Shown here: piece by piece, positions 34,604 through 46,869 of the stretch
Position numbering within the stretch: position 1 is the first letter of the stretch
How the letters are laid out: every line of letters starts with the position of its first letter
Assembly: GCA_009809945.1 (NCBI GenBank)
Contig: WTPW01000370.1
Coordinates: 1-64,000, forward strand
Source of the DNA: Gigaspora margarita
Lineage: Eukaryota; Glomeromycota; Glomeromycetes; Diversisporales; Gigasporaceae
Direction: 5' to 3'
DNA length: 64,000 nucleotides
Notes under the pieces: model-generated
The model's input: only the letters and a program-made list of their open reading frames with translations
What the model was told of the DNA's origin: nothing
The model's database searches: none
Position numbers and translations under genes: made by a program

Positions 34604-35369
34604 ATTAGTAAAAATGAAATTTTATATTCTAAGTACATGCGCATCAAAAAAGTTGATTTTTTTGCTGCCTGATGACATTCCATGCCTGCCTAAATAATTT
34701 ACAATAATCCTTTTATGTTAGCTTTTTAAGTTACTCCAGAAAACTATTACACAAGTTTAAGCTATTTCCCTAATAAATCCTTTTTTTTTTTTCTAGAAAA
34801 ACTTGTCACTACATATATTTATATATATATATAATATTATTAAACTTTAGCTATTTTAGATGACTAGTTATTTGTAAAATGAAAAATAAACAAATTGCAG
34901 ATAATATGCATAAATAGCGTGAAAGTTTTCTAAATGAATTTCCCATATTGTTCTATTTATCCCTGCGCCAGATTTCCATATTAAAACGTTTCACAATTTT
35001 GTACGACACATTCCTAATGAACGCCTCAAATATATTTTTATACTTTTAATAATGAACCAATAAAAATGTTGGTTAAACCGAAACGTTTGATTATATGCCC
35101 AAAGCTATTATAGAACTTTCTAACAACGAATTAAGTAAATATCCCCTTTATTATTAATGTTGTTTGGATGCCCGGATCACGCGTCATATGCCTAATAATT
35201 CTTATCGAAAGGGCTTCTTATAATAGCAAATTATAACTGAACTCAGTATTTGGTTCCCTAATTCGAATTTTAGTTGCCAATTTCGTAATTTCATATAGCT
35301 GATAGCGCTAGTGATTGGCATGCATAGTCAATATATTGCAAACTTATAACAAAGAAAAATATCAATTTT
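34604..35369. other. Upstream region of the S41-like gene
   Basis: No gene. AT-rich with no repeat that I can delimit. Presumably includes the promoter of the minus-strand gene, but no element can be named. Confidence 0.4.
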
Positions 35370-35670
35370 GCATATAACTCAGCCTACCCTAATTCTAAAT
35401 TACCTGTGACCCTAAATAAGTGTTTTAGCGATCCCCTAACCCTAATACCCCTAGTTCACTCATAAAATAATTGAATTTCTGTCAAAGATCAAGTGTAACG
35501 TAAAAATTGAAACGAAATAAAAAAAAAATAAGAATAACTCTAAACTTTAATTAAGAAACCACCTTCTGTGGCTAATTAAAAATGATTCTTGCCAAATTTA
35601 TTAATATGCACTAAATTGTTATAACCCTAATCATAACGCGATTTTCTTTAATTTTACAAGCAACTTTTTT
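35370..35670. repeat. T4: partial relative of the T1-T3 core
   Basis: Contains CCCTAACCCTAATACCCCTA and, on the minus strand, GGCAAGAATCATTTTTAATT followed by AGAAGGTGGTTTCTTAATTA, colinear with the T3 core. The phrase AAAGATCAAGTGTAACGT matches T3 and 12,596. No clear terminal repeats, so it is probably decayed. Confidence 0.45.
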
Positions 35671-36528
35671 ACTTAGAAAACAAAATCACGTTGCCCGGTC
35701 TTAAATTTTGATTGATAAAAATTACAGAGAGTTAAAATCCGCGAAAATATTTATTGATAAGGTTAAAAATATCGATTATCCCATAATCGGCCAATCGGAA
35801 TGCAAAATTTGGTGATCGTAATATAACGTGATCAATAACTAAAGTTCAGCAAACATACATCTTGTTACGTATATTATACAATCACGATGCATACAGTATG
35901 GCGTTAGCTACATTACTCCTTGCTATATTGCCCTTGTAAAAAATACCTGGGTACAATTCATAGGGTCGCGATTCAGAAAATTGAAACAGACAGAATAAAA
36001 TTCTAGCTTATCAAATTAATATTGAAATCATGTAAAGAATAACTTCTTGTAATTAGTGCTGTGTGGGTATTATTCAAGAAATTTAATGTTTTCTGGAATA
36101 CTATCCCGGGTACTTGTGTCAGCATTCCGGAGTATTAATATCAACTCTAGGATTAGTCAGACAAAGAAAAAAAGAAAAAAAGTGAAGAAATGAAGAATAC
36201 AAGAAAACTTATGTCTAAATCTATATTGGTACACTAATCTGAAAAGTCACAAAGGTGGTTTTATCTATAGACATGCCCTACCCCTAGCCCCAAATTAATA
36301 TTTACCCTAACTTTAATTAAAAGTCAAGAATGACAACGCTTTACGTAAACAACCACATAAAAGAGTACTGTATGTATGCATGGAAAAATCTTTGATTGAG
36401 AACTTTATGGGAACCACTTAGAAACAAAATGAACTTCCGTTTTTATTACCATTTACAAAAATAAAATGTATAAGGTGTTAATGCTAATAAGGTGTTAATT
36501 AGTAGGCTTGTGTACGAGATAATGTACT
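35671..36528. other. Intergenic AT-rich region
   Basis: No gene found. Small inverted words near 35,780 (ATAATCGGCC) only. Confidence 0.4.
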
Positions 36529-36639
36529 ATGTAATAAATATGAGTGCGTGAGAATGAAAATAAGGCAATAAAATTTATGATTGGTTAAATTTTATTTCCC
36601 GGTTTTATTCTCACGCACTCATATATCATTTATTACATA
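36529..36639. mobile_element. 111-bp palindromic MITE
   Basis: TATGTAATAAATATGAGTGC at the left is matched by its complement near the right end (GCACTCATATATCATTTATT), and pairing continues through GTGAGAATGAAAATA. It lies about 200 bp upstream of the membrane-protein gene. Confidence 0.75.
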
Positions 36640-36837
36640 AATATGTTGTGCTCTTCATTGAATTAATGAAATTATTTAAAATCCTCTAAAATTCAAGAAA
36701 GTAAACCTATAAAACTCACAAAATTTTTCGGTTTACATATTTATCTTTTAAGGGTACATTCCAACTCTATAAATTATAAAACCACCTGTATACATATCGA
36801 TATACTTTTTTTCATTTGTTATCTCAATAACAACGAT

Positions 36838-37525
36838 ATGGATGATGCAACCAAATCAGCATTTGAAGTTTTACTTAGTGGCGTACTACCAGTTGGCTAC
36901 ATGTCATTATTTCAACCCTTGTTAAACGCAAATATTAAAACTTATATTGATGATATTTTTATATTTTGGGTGGAACCATTAATACCCCTCTTTTATGTAT
37001 TTAACAAAAATGAAGTCACCGGAAAATACCTCATTCCCATTTTTATTTTACATTATTTTTAAATTTCTCGCGTACATATTATTTTGGATTATTCTTAATC
37101 AAATTGTGAAAAAAAATGATAATTATCAATTCAAATACAAAACGCCTCAATATTTTAGTATTGCCTTGTTTTTTTTTTTCATTTATGACTTTCTTTATCG
37201 ATTTACTCCCTTTGTTTATTTAGAAGACGATGTCATCGAAGTATTAAGAAGAATTCCAACCCACCCAATATTCATTTTTTGGATAGTTTTGATTTTCCTC
37301 GCAATTTTGATAGTATTTATAGCTTCTATAAATTGGAAAAAAGAAAACAAAATTAATGAAAATAATGACGAACATTACATTGGTAGTCATATCATATCTA
37401 TAAGTTTTGGCGCAGCCGCCTTTTCAAGCACCATTCTTTATCTGGTTATAATTCCAGCTGATGACATTTACGTCAAAATTGGACTAATATTGATCTGTTT
37501 ATGCTTCTTCGTCTCCCTGAAATGA
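36838..37525 (+). CDS. Small multi-pass membrane protein, frame interrupted once
   Basis: An ATG at 36,838 in good context opens 74 codons (to 37,062) with about two hydrophobic segments. Coding character then continues in the +1-shifted frame to 37,525, with at least four more membrane segments (for example FFFFIYDFLYRF and FWIVLIFLAILIVFIASI). The switch falls at a run of five T near 37,058; skipping one base gives a continuous product of about 225 residues. Possible causes are a sequencing error in the homopolymer, a real frameshift, or an intron that I could not delimit. No domain is recognised. The end is short and may continue in a further exon. Confidence 0.5.
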
Positions 37526-38783
37526 TTGAAGAGAATCCATATTATTAAAATTCAGATGATAAAAAGAAACTATGCTTAAAAAAACAGAGGCTTAGTCAGT
37601 GTCGTTCTTTTTGGTATTGATACAGAGATGGAAAATGATGAAGAGGAGTAAAGAAAGATCGGGTCAAAGAGATTGCAAATAAAAAGGTAGTCAGTGAGAT
37701 AGAAGATGAAATAGATCAATAATATGGAAATCTCGATAGGAAAAAAAATAAAAGAAAGATTTTGAAGACAGAAAATAGAAAGGAAAATAAAGGATATAAA
37801 GGAGAAAAGTAAAGACAGAAGAAGAAATAATGGTATAGTATATTTGTTTTTATTGACTTATGGTGTTCTCAAGCACCTCATTTGTGCAAATTGCAGATAT
37901 GAAATTTCGGCAAGAGTAATTCTATAAAAAGATCCGTGCAGAATCCCCAGGTTTTATCATTATAAATGGCAAATACAATCAATTTTTTTGCCAATCAGGT
38001 TATTCAGCTAAGCTATAGAGGAGGTGTGTTGAAAGATCTTAATTAACCAAATTTCAAAAATTAAGCATAGTCATTAGATAATATATGTAGTTATACAGCA
38101 TTTTCTATTTGTTGGATTTTGCATATACCAACTGTTATCCGGTGTCACTATCGAATATGGGAGAGCGTCAGATTAGAGGGCCAGATTTAGTCAGCGATAG
38201 TGAACAAGAGAAGGAATACATAAGGTCAAGTCATAAATATACTCAAAGGGGATTCAAGAGAAATGATATAAAATAATAAATGAAAGCAAGAGATACGATA
38301 TAATAACATTCATTAAGAAAATTTTATTATAAAGGAGGAATTATTAAGATAATATCGAGCGCTATCTAATACCTAATATGATCTGATCTCTATTATTTAT
38401 GAGGGACCAAACCTCCTCTTACACGAAGAGCGAACACATTGGACTTATATACATGTTTGATCTATATAAATTATTTAACTACTCAATAATCGGGTTAACT
38501 TTCTTCCGTAGATAATTATTCACACAATCAATTCGTCCTTGAAATATGCACAAATACATAAAGACATTCCTCTAACACCTATAAACTCAATCGTACAATT
38601 CCTTTATGTGGGGGGAGGCGAGACGATAATATTTAAATGCTTCATCTGCATTCGTCCCTGAAAGAAGCATTAATATTTCATACATAATTGATCTGTGTAC
38701 AAAAGCAATGGCGTAATAAGGGGAAGAATAATTCATTCTATGATTAAGTAAGGCTGTCATGACGCGTTGAATGTCTATATTAC
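37526..38783. other. Gene-free spacer before the LTR element
   Basis: 37,600-37,830 is A/G-rich (AAAGAAAG-type) low-complexity sequence. No gene or delimited repeat was found up to the LTR. Confidence 0.5.
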
Positions 38784-39605
38784 TGACACCCTTGTACGGC
38801 GAGTCAGTAGCTCCACAAAATAGATCCCCATGTAACCTATAGTAGGCTTAGTCGAAAGAGGCAGGTAGATTCGGCAAGTGGAGATATATGACCGTAGGTA
38901 AGACTTATTCCTTCTTAAGTATGTACTTGTCGTTCACACAAATTCAATAACACTGATACACTAAACCTCGACTTGGAATCCACCTCTTGGAACCACAACC
39001 GAGCAATAATCAACCTCAACTATCCACGGTACGTCGGGAGAGTTGGACAAAACTACCACAGTATTCTTCAGTCCGTCGAGAAATCAACCGGCAGCGTAAC
39101 GGTATAATCACGTGAACAAGCAATAACAACAAATAATCATACTGCTTATGCTACTTAAGCATTAGGTCTGGGTCAGTTTATTTATTAATGTAGAGAGTGT
39201 ATAGGGTATTAAGCAAATGATTTATTTATTATCACGAAGGATAATTTTCTTCTAGGGCGAAAAGCCTTTATTATATACTTGTTATTACTTAAGACAGATT
39301 ATACTCATTATACTTAGAAAAATCATTAAAAATATTCTACTACTAAAACTGATTCTTCCTGCTTTAATCCATATATCCGAGATATCATGTTTACTTATTA
39401 TGCTACTTTTACAAAGAAGTCAGGAATAAATAAAATAAAATAAAAATTAAAAAAATAAGTAAAAAAAAAAATGAAAAAACAAAAAGTCTAATAAAAAAAA
39501 ATAAACAAAGTCCCAGAAAACCCGATTATAGAAAAAGATCTACATAACTATTAAATCTATACTGCGCCCCCCACGTGCATCCGAGGCATATTTCACCAGC
39601 TCACA
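38784..39605 (-). repeat. 3' LTR of the Ty3/Gypsy element
   Basis: Runs from TGACACCCTTGTAC to CACCAGCTCACA on the plus strand; on the element strand this is the canonical TG...CA. 822 bp. It holds an A-rich stretch near 39,420-39,520 that makes it longer than the 5' LTR. Confidence 0.9.
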
Positions 39606-40219
39606 TTTCTCCCCGACTTAAAGGTAAGTCCCATGAACTTCACCATGTAAGTTGCTGCACTTCGGCCCTAGTCAACCATTTAAATTTATAAAAGATAACT
39701 TCCAAGGTCCCATATATCTGTTGGATTCCTCTGGGGAGAAGATGTCATATATTTTCATGCCGGTGGTATAATAGGGGGACGTCACTATTCTTTACATGTG
39801 GGCTTTCTGGTCACTGGTGGCGTATGCGAAGAGCATCCCCAGGTAGTACACATAAACCAAGGCTTCAATTCTATTTCTTAATCTGATCGCTCAGCACAAT
39901 AATGGCTGGGTCAGGTTGACTGCAGTTAGCAAGTCATGTGATTTGTCAAAGAGCGGTAGCATGATTTTGACGTAATCGGGTACATGTTAGCAATGATCTC
40001 ATTCAGGGTCATCATAATTTAATGCACAATTGAATTTTCCTCACGGATTTCCCTTGCTTTTTATTTCTTTTGTCTTCTATGGGTTCCTCTTATGAATCTC
40101 TTTCTTTCTCTACTCCCACTTCATCCAGGACTTTATCAGGTTTTTTTTTGAAACTAATTAATTCAAATTAATTAGTAGTTCAAGTCCGAGCACCTTGTAG
40201 CCCCTTTTTAGTATATCGA

Positions 40220-41500
40220 CTAAGTATCAGCATGACAGTGATATTTTTTCAATATTTTCACATTGATAGGGGATGAAATGACCTTTCTCTCTATAGTTTT
40301 TAATTTAAATACATTTTTAGGAAGGACCTCATGAATATAAAAAGGCCCCTTCCATTTTGGTTTGAGCTTCACACTTTTGTTATACTCCATCGAGGCACGG
40401 TATACCAACACTTTATTGCCAATTTCTAGTTTAGGACTGGGTTGAATATTTTTATCATGCTGATTTTTCATTTTAGTTTGTGCTTGTTGTACTTACACTA
40501 CTGCGGAGTTACGGGTTCTAAATAAGTCTTCAATAAGTACTCTTGTTCTTTGAATGATGGTTTCTGCATCTAATACCCTGATATCACTTGGCTCTATAGG
40601 CAAACGGGCCTCTCATCTATATACAAAAAAATGGTGTGATTTTTGTTGTGGAGTATCAGGCTGTGCGATATGCAACCAAAATCGCAAGTATTACCAAGTT
40701 CCATTCTTGGATTGTATTTATTGATTTTGCGATAGCCTCACATAATGTTTTGATAAACCATTCCACTAACCCGTTGGTTTGTAGATGATACAGTATAGAT
40801 AACAGATGCTTAATACAAAATTTTTCCAATAACTGATCCACCACGTGGTTAAGAAAATGTGTGCCACAGTCTGATAATTTTTTAAACACCTGTGTTAGCA
40901 GATAATTTCTTCAAAAATGAAGCTAGATACTTCTTGGGCATTAGCAAAAGGTATTGCTCTGGCTTCAGGCCACTTGTCATGTAGTCTGTAGCCATGACTA
41001 TATACCTGTTGGACCTTGAGGTAATTGGTAGCGGCAGTGTCTGAAATTGGGTTGCGGAGCTTGCGGACCGCAACTGATTTATAAGTTTCTGCAACTAAAA
41101 TCTGAAATGCATGTGCAGTTCCGCAAATAAAATTTCTGAATTTGCATATAGGTATGTTCGAATTTGCATATAGAAATGTTCATATGCGCAACTAAATTCA
41201 TATAATCCGCAAGTAGATTTGTTATTTAGTTGCGGGTCCGCAACTAAATTAAAAATTGAATTTCAGATACTGGGTAGCGGTCCTACTATGTCGATTCCTA
41301 CTTGGTAAAAGGGAGTTAGTATGGGTATGGGATATAGAGGCCCTTTTAATTTATTTTTGCCTCTTTATTAACAATCATCGCACTCTTTAACATATTGTTT
41401 TATATCTTCAAACATTTTAGGCCAGTAATATATTCTACTTATTTTTCTAAACATGGCCTCTGCTCTGAAATGCCCCCATTGGGTGGTCGTGGATCATTAA
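40220..41500 (-). pseudogene. Integrase region of the Ty3/Gypsy fossil
   Basis: Pieces matching, in element order, the H2C2 zinc-binding finger (about 41,340-41,500), the catalytic core with target-site phrases near 40,656-41,030, and a C-terminal SH3/GPY-like tail (40,220-40,471, with KPKWKGPFYI). Interrupted by a 238-bp hAT MITE. Broken. Confidence 0.75.
41035..41272. mobile_element. hAT MITE inside the integrase region
   Basis: Perfect 8-bp target duplication GGTAGCGG at 41,027-41,034 and 41,273-41,280. Ends are CAGTGTCTGAAATTGGGTTG on the left and CAGTATCTGAAATTCAATTT read inward from the right. Internal GTTGCGGGTCCGCAACT words make hairpins. No coding capacity. Confidence 0.85.
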
Positions 41501-43300
41501 AAGAATCGTGTCGATTTCTGGCTTTTGTATGACTCTTATCAATTTCTTAGAATAATGCACATTAGACTTATAAAGGTTCCCCTTTTTTAATTTCAACTTT
41601 TTTACTAACTTTAGCTACTTCATCCTTCTGGGCTTGGTTAAACTTGGTGATAGATATTGGTCTTGCAAGTAGCGCATGGCTCTACTGTATAGGGTCGATT
41701 CTATTGCCTCTTTCTGTCAGGACACTGATAACCTGGACTGAATTTTATTTTACGTTGGATTTGAGATTCATGTGTTGCACATGATATTTGGCGAGATAAT
41801 TTCTTTTAATTCTATTAATTAATCTTCCCTTAAATTATTTCTTTTGCTGCTTTTAGCAGGAGCCTCTCTTCTCGCTCCAGCTCATCCTAACCAACGCATT
41901 CTTGTTAGGTCTGTAAATTATCATATGTGCACTTCTTTGGAGGTTTTTTAGTAACCTCCTTCCTAGTATAACTTCATAGGTTTAGCAGGGCCTAAAGTTA
42001 GTACCCTACAATCCTTTCTTAGTTGAGCTTTGATGGCTTCTACCTCAATTGATTCACTGCAACCTAAATCAATCCCAGTAGCCAGGAAGTACATCCTTCA
42101 GATTAGTTCCTGATGAGCTCCTGCGCATATCTACTTATGCAGCACTAGTAAATCCCGGGGGTCATGTGCAATGAGGCAGAATCCTATTTGCTCAGTTATA
42201 TAGACAGTTTTTGTACTATTTACCACCTCCAGAGCATAATGTTCCAAGTATATCAGATGGACATATAGGTGGAACACCCTTCCATATGACTGATTCAGGT
42301 TGGTGAAATTCAAACTGTGATGGTAACCCGGCATTAGCCTCCAATACCATACAGTTAGAGTACTTGGCACCTGTACTTGGTCAAAGATCAAAGTGGGACT
42401 TGGTATATCCTCTTCTCTTTGTATAGTCCTATCATCATCATCATCACTTACTACTCTCATTAAAAATACTTCACTTTCCTCTATTGTCAGTAACATTACC
42501 TCCTCTTCATTATTACTGATATTTCATAATTCACTTTCCTCTTCTCTAGGTATGCCTTCCTTGGTTAATTTCAGGTCCACGTACTTGTCACCTTCCATCC
42601 TAGTCTGGTTCAGATTTCTCTGGTTTTTTTAGTCAGAACCTTCTGCTTCTATGAAGAAATCTAACACTACCTTCTGTTTCTTCAACTCTTCATTATATTC
42701 CTCTATACAAAATCTTTTTTTAGCGGGGTCAGGAAATGGGCTCATAAGGGGGCCCACATCGGGGTCTCTATTTTGATACTTATTGAGTTTCTTGCTTAAC
42801 TCTTCTGATAATTGGTATTCTAACCCCTTTCTATTTTCTGCTTCTTTATCTTCTTCCACTATAAAGGCTTCATATTTGTTATCTTCCACTCTTGGTCGTA
42901 ATTATTTTTATCATCATTTAGGTCCCATCAAGCTTCTCCTGCGTTCAACCAAGTTTTTGCCTTATATAGGCTATCGTTATTCCAATCACTATCATTGTCA
43001 CTGAACTCAACACCTACTGTTGATCTACCCCACTTAGGCGGTTCCATGCCATACAAATTCTCTAGGTTGGGTAGGTCTGAAGTTTTACTTTCTGACCACT
43101 CCATTTCCTCCACTGCTTCTTGCTCTGACCAAGATAGCACTCTTTTGAACTTTTGATTCAATTTCTCTATCCATTCATAATACTTCTCCATAGGTTTACT
43201 GGGTTCTTCTTCCTGCTCTGACCCTTCTCCTTCTTCTTCTCTATATACAAAATTGGCCATTAACAATAACCACTCTTCTTCAGTGGTCAAGGGTAAAACG
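41501..43300 (-). pseudogene. Acidic spacer between RNase H and integrase (Ty3/Gypsy fossil)
   Basis: About 1.8 kb in which the clearest blocks (42,131-42,496, 42,629-42,889 and 42,928-43,290) encode Glu/Asp/Trp-rich protein with no domain that I know. Most Ty3/Gypsy elements go almost directly from RNase H to the integrase finger, so this is an extra part specific to the lineage or to this element. Broken like the rest. Confidence 0.55.
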
Positions 43301-43419
43301 TTTTTTTTGTCACCTTTTTCTTCCTTATCCTCATTCGAGTCCTTACTGGAGGACGTACATGCTATCTCATTTAGTCGAGAAAGGGTATTAGCATCTTTGT
43401 GGACATTACTAGCTCAATG

Positions 43420-43720
43420 CTAGATTATATAATTGTAAGGCTGTAGTCTAATAATCCACCTGGCTTGTCTACTACTTAGCTTAGAGGTATGCAGCCACTT
43501 TAATGCTACATGGTCCGTTACAACTACAAAGAGCTTAAAGCTAAAATAATAGCAGTAGTACTTGATGGGCCATAGCACTACAAGACATTCTAGCTCCGTA
43601 GCTGAGTAGTTCTTTTTGGCATGTGTCAGTCCCCTACTGACATAGGTGATCACATGGTTCTTATTTTCTTTATTATTTTGTACTAGTACTACTCCCAGTC
43701 CTGTACCAGAGGCATTCATA
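43420..43720 (-). pseudogene. RNase H region of the Ty3/Gypsy fossil
   Basis: Matches the RT-associated RNase H-like domain: NASGTGLGVVLVQ, then YVSRGLTHAKKNYSATELEC, and VVTDHVALKWL, in that order. Directly downstream of the reverse transcriptase on the element strand. Confidence 0.85.
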
Positions 43721-46420
43721 TGAAGGTAGAAAGTTTTAGAAAATCAGAGTATTGGAGAATAGGGGCTAAAACCAGATGAGCCTTTAACTGTTCGAAAGCA
43801 TTTTGCTGCTCCTTCTCCCATTCATATTTAACATTTTTCTTTAGTGAGCATGCAAAGGTTGGGCCACTGCTATGAATTCTTTAATAAATCGTCTATAGTA
43901 TGATGCAAGCCCTATGAAGGCCCTTAATTGTAGAAGAGTCTTTGGGGTCAGATAATTCTTGACTTTTTCAATCTTCCCTTCATCAGGTCAGATACTTTCA
44001 CGTCTGACAATATGCCCTAGAAATTGTATGTCAGTCTTAAAAAAGCTGCATTTCTCTAGGTTAATCCTTAAACCAGCTGAGTTCAATTTCACAAGCACTT
44101 TCTTTAAATGCTCTAAATGTTCTTGTAAGGTCCTTGAATATGTATTTATGTCATCGATATACACTACCACAAACTTTCCTATGTACTCAGACAATACTTT
44201 GTCCATAAGGTGCTGAAAGGTGGCAGGTGCATTACAACAGACTGAATGGCATAACTCTAAATTCGAATAATCCATTTTGGGTTATGAAGGCCATTTTTTC
44301 TGGTCTTCTGGGTTCAACTGCACCTGCCAATAGCCACTCTATAAATCCAAGCTTGAGAACCAAGCTGCCCCCTGAAACTTTTCTAACATATCATCTATAA
44401 GCGATAGCGAGTAAGTGTCCTTCTTTGTTACCAAATTCAGTTGATGATAGTTGATACACATGCGTAGTTTGCCAGGACCCCGAAGAATATATGTAATACT
44501 GAGATCTGGTTTTGTATAGACTTACTATATAAATTTTTAATATGTTATATGTTTAAATTTGTATAACCAACAGGTAATTTTTCGAAAAGTTAGATGTTTA
44601 TTTGTATAACAAAGATATCTTTTATAACAAGTTAGATTTTTATTTTGTATAATGATACTATACTTTATGTTTCCAAAAATAAACTACATGCTACCCTCTT
44701 GTTTAAATCCAAAAATGTAAAAATGCCTTTGATCCAAAAATAAGCTACCACATGATCGATAATAGTCACTACATAGTAAAGTCAAAAGTTTACTATCCAA
44801 ATCGATTAAAGTCGCTTAAGTAAACTTGTTCGGAAGATCAAAATATGCATATCTAAAAATTTCATCAAAATCTGAGAACTTTTTATTATTTGACATTTAA
44901 TTTTTACGTTCAACGGTAAAATTAAAATTTTATTACAAAAATATATTCGTTGAACTTAAAAATTAAAAGTTTAATAATAAAAGGAGCTTCAATATTAATG
45001 AAAATTTCAGCATATATGTATTTTTATCTTCTGAATAAGTTTACTTAAGCAATAATAGTCGATTTACATAGTAGAATTTGGACTTTACTATGAAACGACT
45101 ATTTGCGATTGACCATAAATCTACCCCCAGATTTTTTGTGTCCAAAAAACGTCCAAAAAAGGTAGCTTATTTTGGAAACATATGGTATGCATATCGCTTT
45201 TTTTATTTTATTTATTTATTTTTTTATTTTTTTGTTTTTTTTCCCACAAAAAACTTGTCTGCACAAGATTATATGCATGAGAATTTTTTTTTAAAAATAT
45301 CTGTACAAAAAGTTTATTAGCGATCGCAAATAATCACTACATAACAAAGTCCAAATTTTACTATGTAAATCGATTATATGCGCTTAAGTAAACATGTGCA
45401 TAATATAAAAATGTATATTCTCCAAAATTTTTATACAAATCGGAGAACTTTTTATTATTTAACGTGTAATTTTTACGTTCAGCGTATATATTTTTTAAAA
45501 AATTTTTAATTTTTTGACGAACGTAAAAATTAAAACTCAATTAATAAAAAGTTCTCCAATTTGTATGAACATTTTACAACACATGTATTTTGATCTTCCA
45601 AACAAGTTTACTTAAGCGATTATAACCGATTTGCATAGTAAAATTTGGACTTTACTATGTAGTAACTATTATCGATCGGGGGTAGCTTATTTTTAGATAA
45701 AACAAGTTTTTAGATTTTTTTTGGTTAAAACAAAAGGGTAGTTTTTTTTCGGAATAGGAATATATATGGTATATAAACTCAGATCTAAAATTGTATAATT
45801 TATAGTAAAATTTGAACTTATATGATAATTTTGTATAAAGCTTTTAATAAAATTAAGTGTATAAAGTTATATTAAAATTTTGAGTCTGGATCTGAGTTAT
45901 ATATGTATTCTTTGGGGTCCTAGTTTACCGCCTTTTTTTGGGACTATTATCACAGGAGAGGCCCACGAGCTCTCAGACTTTTGAATTAACCCCTGCTTGA
46001 CTAACTTGTTCAATTCTTTGTCCAGGAAGTCTTGCTCATCAGGGGCCATACGGTAGAAATGCTGCTTGATTAACTTGGCATTCGCCGTGTCAATTCAGTG
46101 CTTCACAAGCCCTGTCATTCCTAACTTTTCTGGGCCTTCAATGAGTAATTGGCTTTCTTTACGAAAAAACTGTAGGACTGTATCCTTTTTTTCTTTAATC
46201 AAGCTTTCTGCCTCGATAAATCTTTTTAAACGTTCGCTTACTGCAGGCTCGGTATCATTGTTTATCTGGGTGGGTACTTCTTCTACCAATGTTAGGTATA
46301 TGGCAGGACTAACTTCATATTTCTACAGGTTGTCATACAAATCTAACTTCTCTTCTGACATTTCCATGGACAGGTACTCCTCCTTTCATACAACTCTTCG
46401 CTTTCGTACGTAAATTCGTC
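43721..46420 (-). pseudogene. Reverse transcriptase region of the Ty3/Gypsy fossil, split by a DNA transposon
   Basis: The fingers/palm part lies at about 45,930-46,420 and the remaining palm with the VVYIDDI active-site motif at 43,988-44,470. A hAT-like element (44,474-45,921) separates them. Broken. Confidence 0.8.
44474..45921. mobile_element. hAT-like element inserted in the reverse transcriptase region
   Basis: Inverted ends AGGACCCCGAAGAATATATG and, inward from the right, AGGACCCCAAAGAATACATA. The flanks AGTTTGCC and AGTTTACC form an 8-bp duplication with one difference. The interior consists mainly of two related foldback blocks, 44,652-45,190 and 45,300-45,765, both built around TTTACTTAAGC, AAATTTGGACTTTACTATG and TAGCTTATTTT; a further fragment of the same family is at 8,200-8,385. 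No transposase, so non-autonomous. Because the target duplication has diverged, the insertion is not very recent. Confidence 0.75.
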
Positions 46421-46527
46421 AAAAGTATCCTGGCTTTCCCGGTCCTACTCCTCTTGTTCTTGCATTAATTTTTCCATTCCTGTGTGGGAAATAGGTACTT
46501 CAATTGCACGCCCTTGGTGCTTTAGTA

Positions 46528-46800
46528 TTAAATTTGTTCATCAAAATGAAGTCTTGCTTGGGCCTTTTGGAACCAATCCATACTCAAAAGGAGGATTTTG
46601 TCTAGTGACTCAAGTATTTGAAGTGTGCTAGGAATAACTAAAACTTGTATAATAATTTTTACATTATTTATTTTTTCCAAAGCCCTAGTTTTCGCTTCAG
46701 TTGCAGTTACTACGACTGTCTGGGATTTCTCTTCGATATGCAGCTCTAATTTATCTACTAATATTTTGGTCATGATGCTTACAGCAGCTCCAGAATCCAA
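46528..46800 (-). pseudogene. Aspartic protease region of the Ty3/Gypsy fossil
   Basis: Begins with DSGAAVSIMTKILVDKL, the retropepsin active-site motif D-S/T-G-A, followed by a flap-like hydrophobic stretch. Lies between gag and reverse transcriptase as expected. Confidence 0.8.
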
Positions 46801-46869
46801 TATGGCTACTACCGGGTTACCCTTGATCCGTACATAGCACTGAGCTGCCGTAGTTTTTATTTTGTTTTC

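Noticed and set aside
34904-35330. A possible gene in the upstream region of the S41-like gene
   Set aside because: No frame with coding character in either strand.
42393-43004. Plus-strand Ser-rich open frames
   Set aside because: Antisense to the acidic spacer of the minus-strand Ty3/Gypsy fossil.
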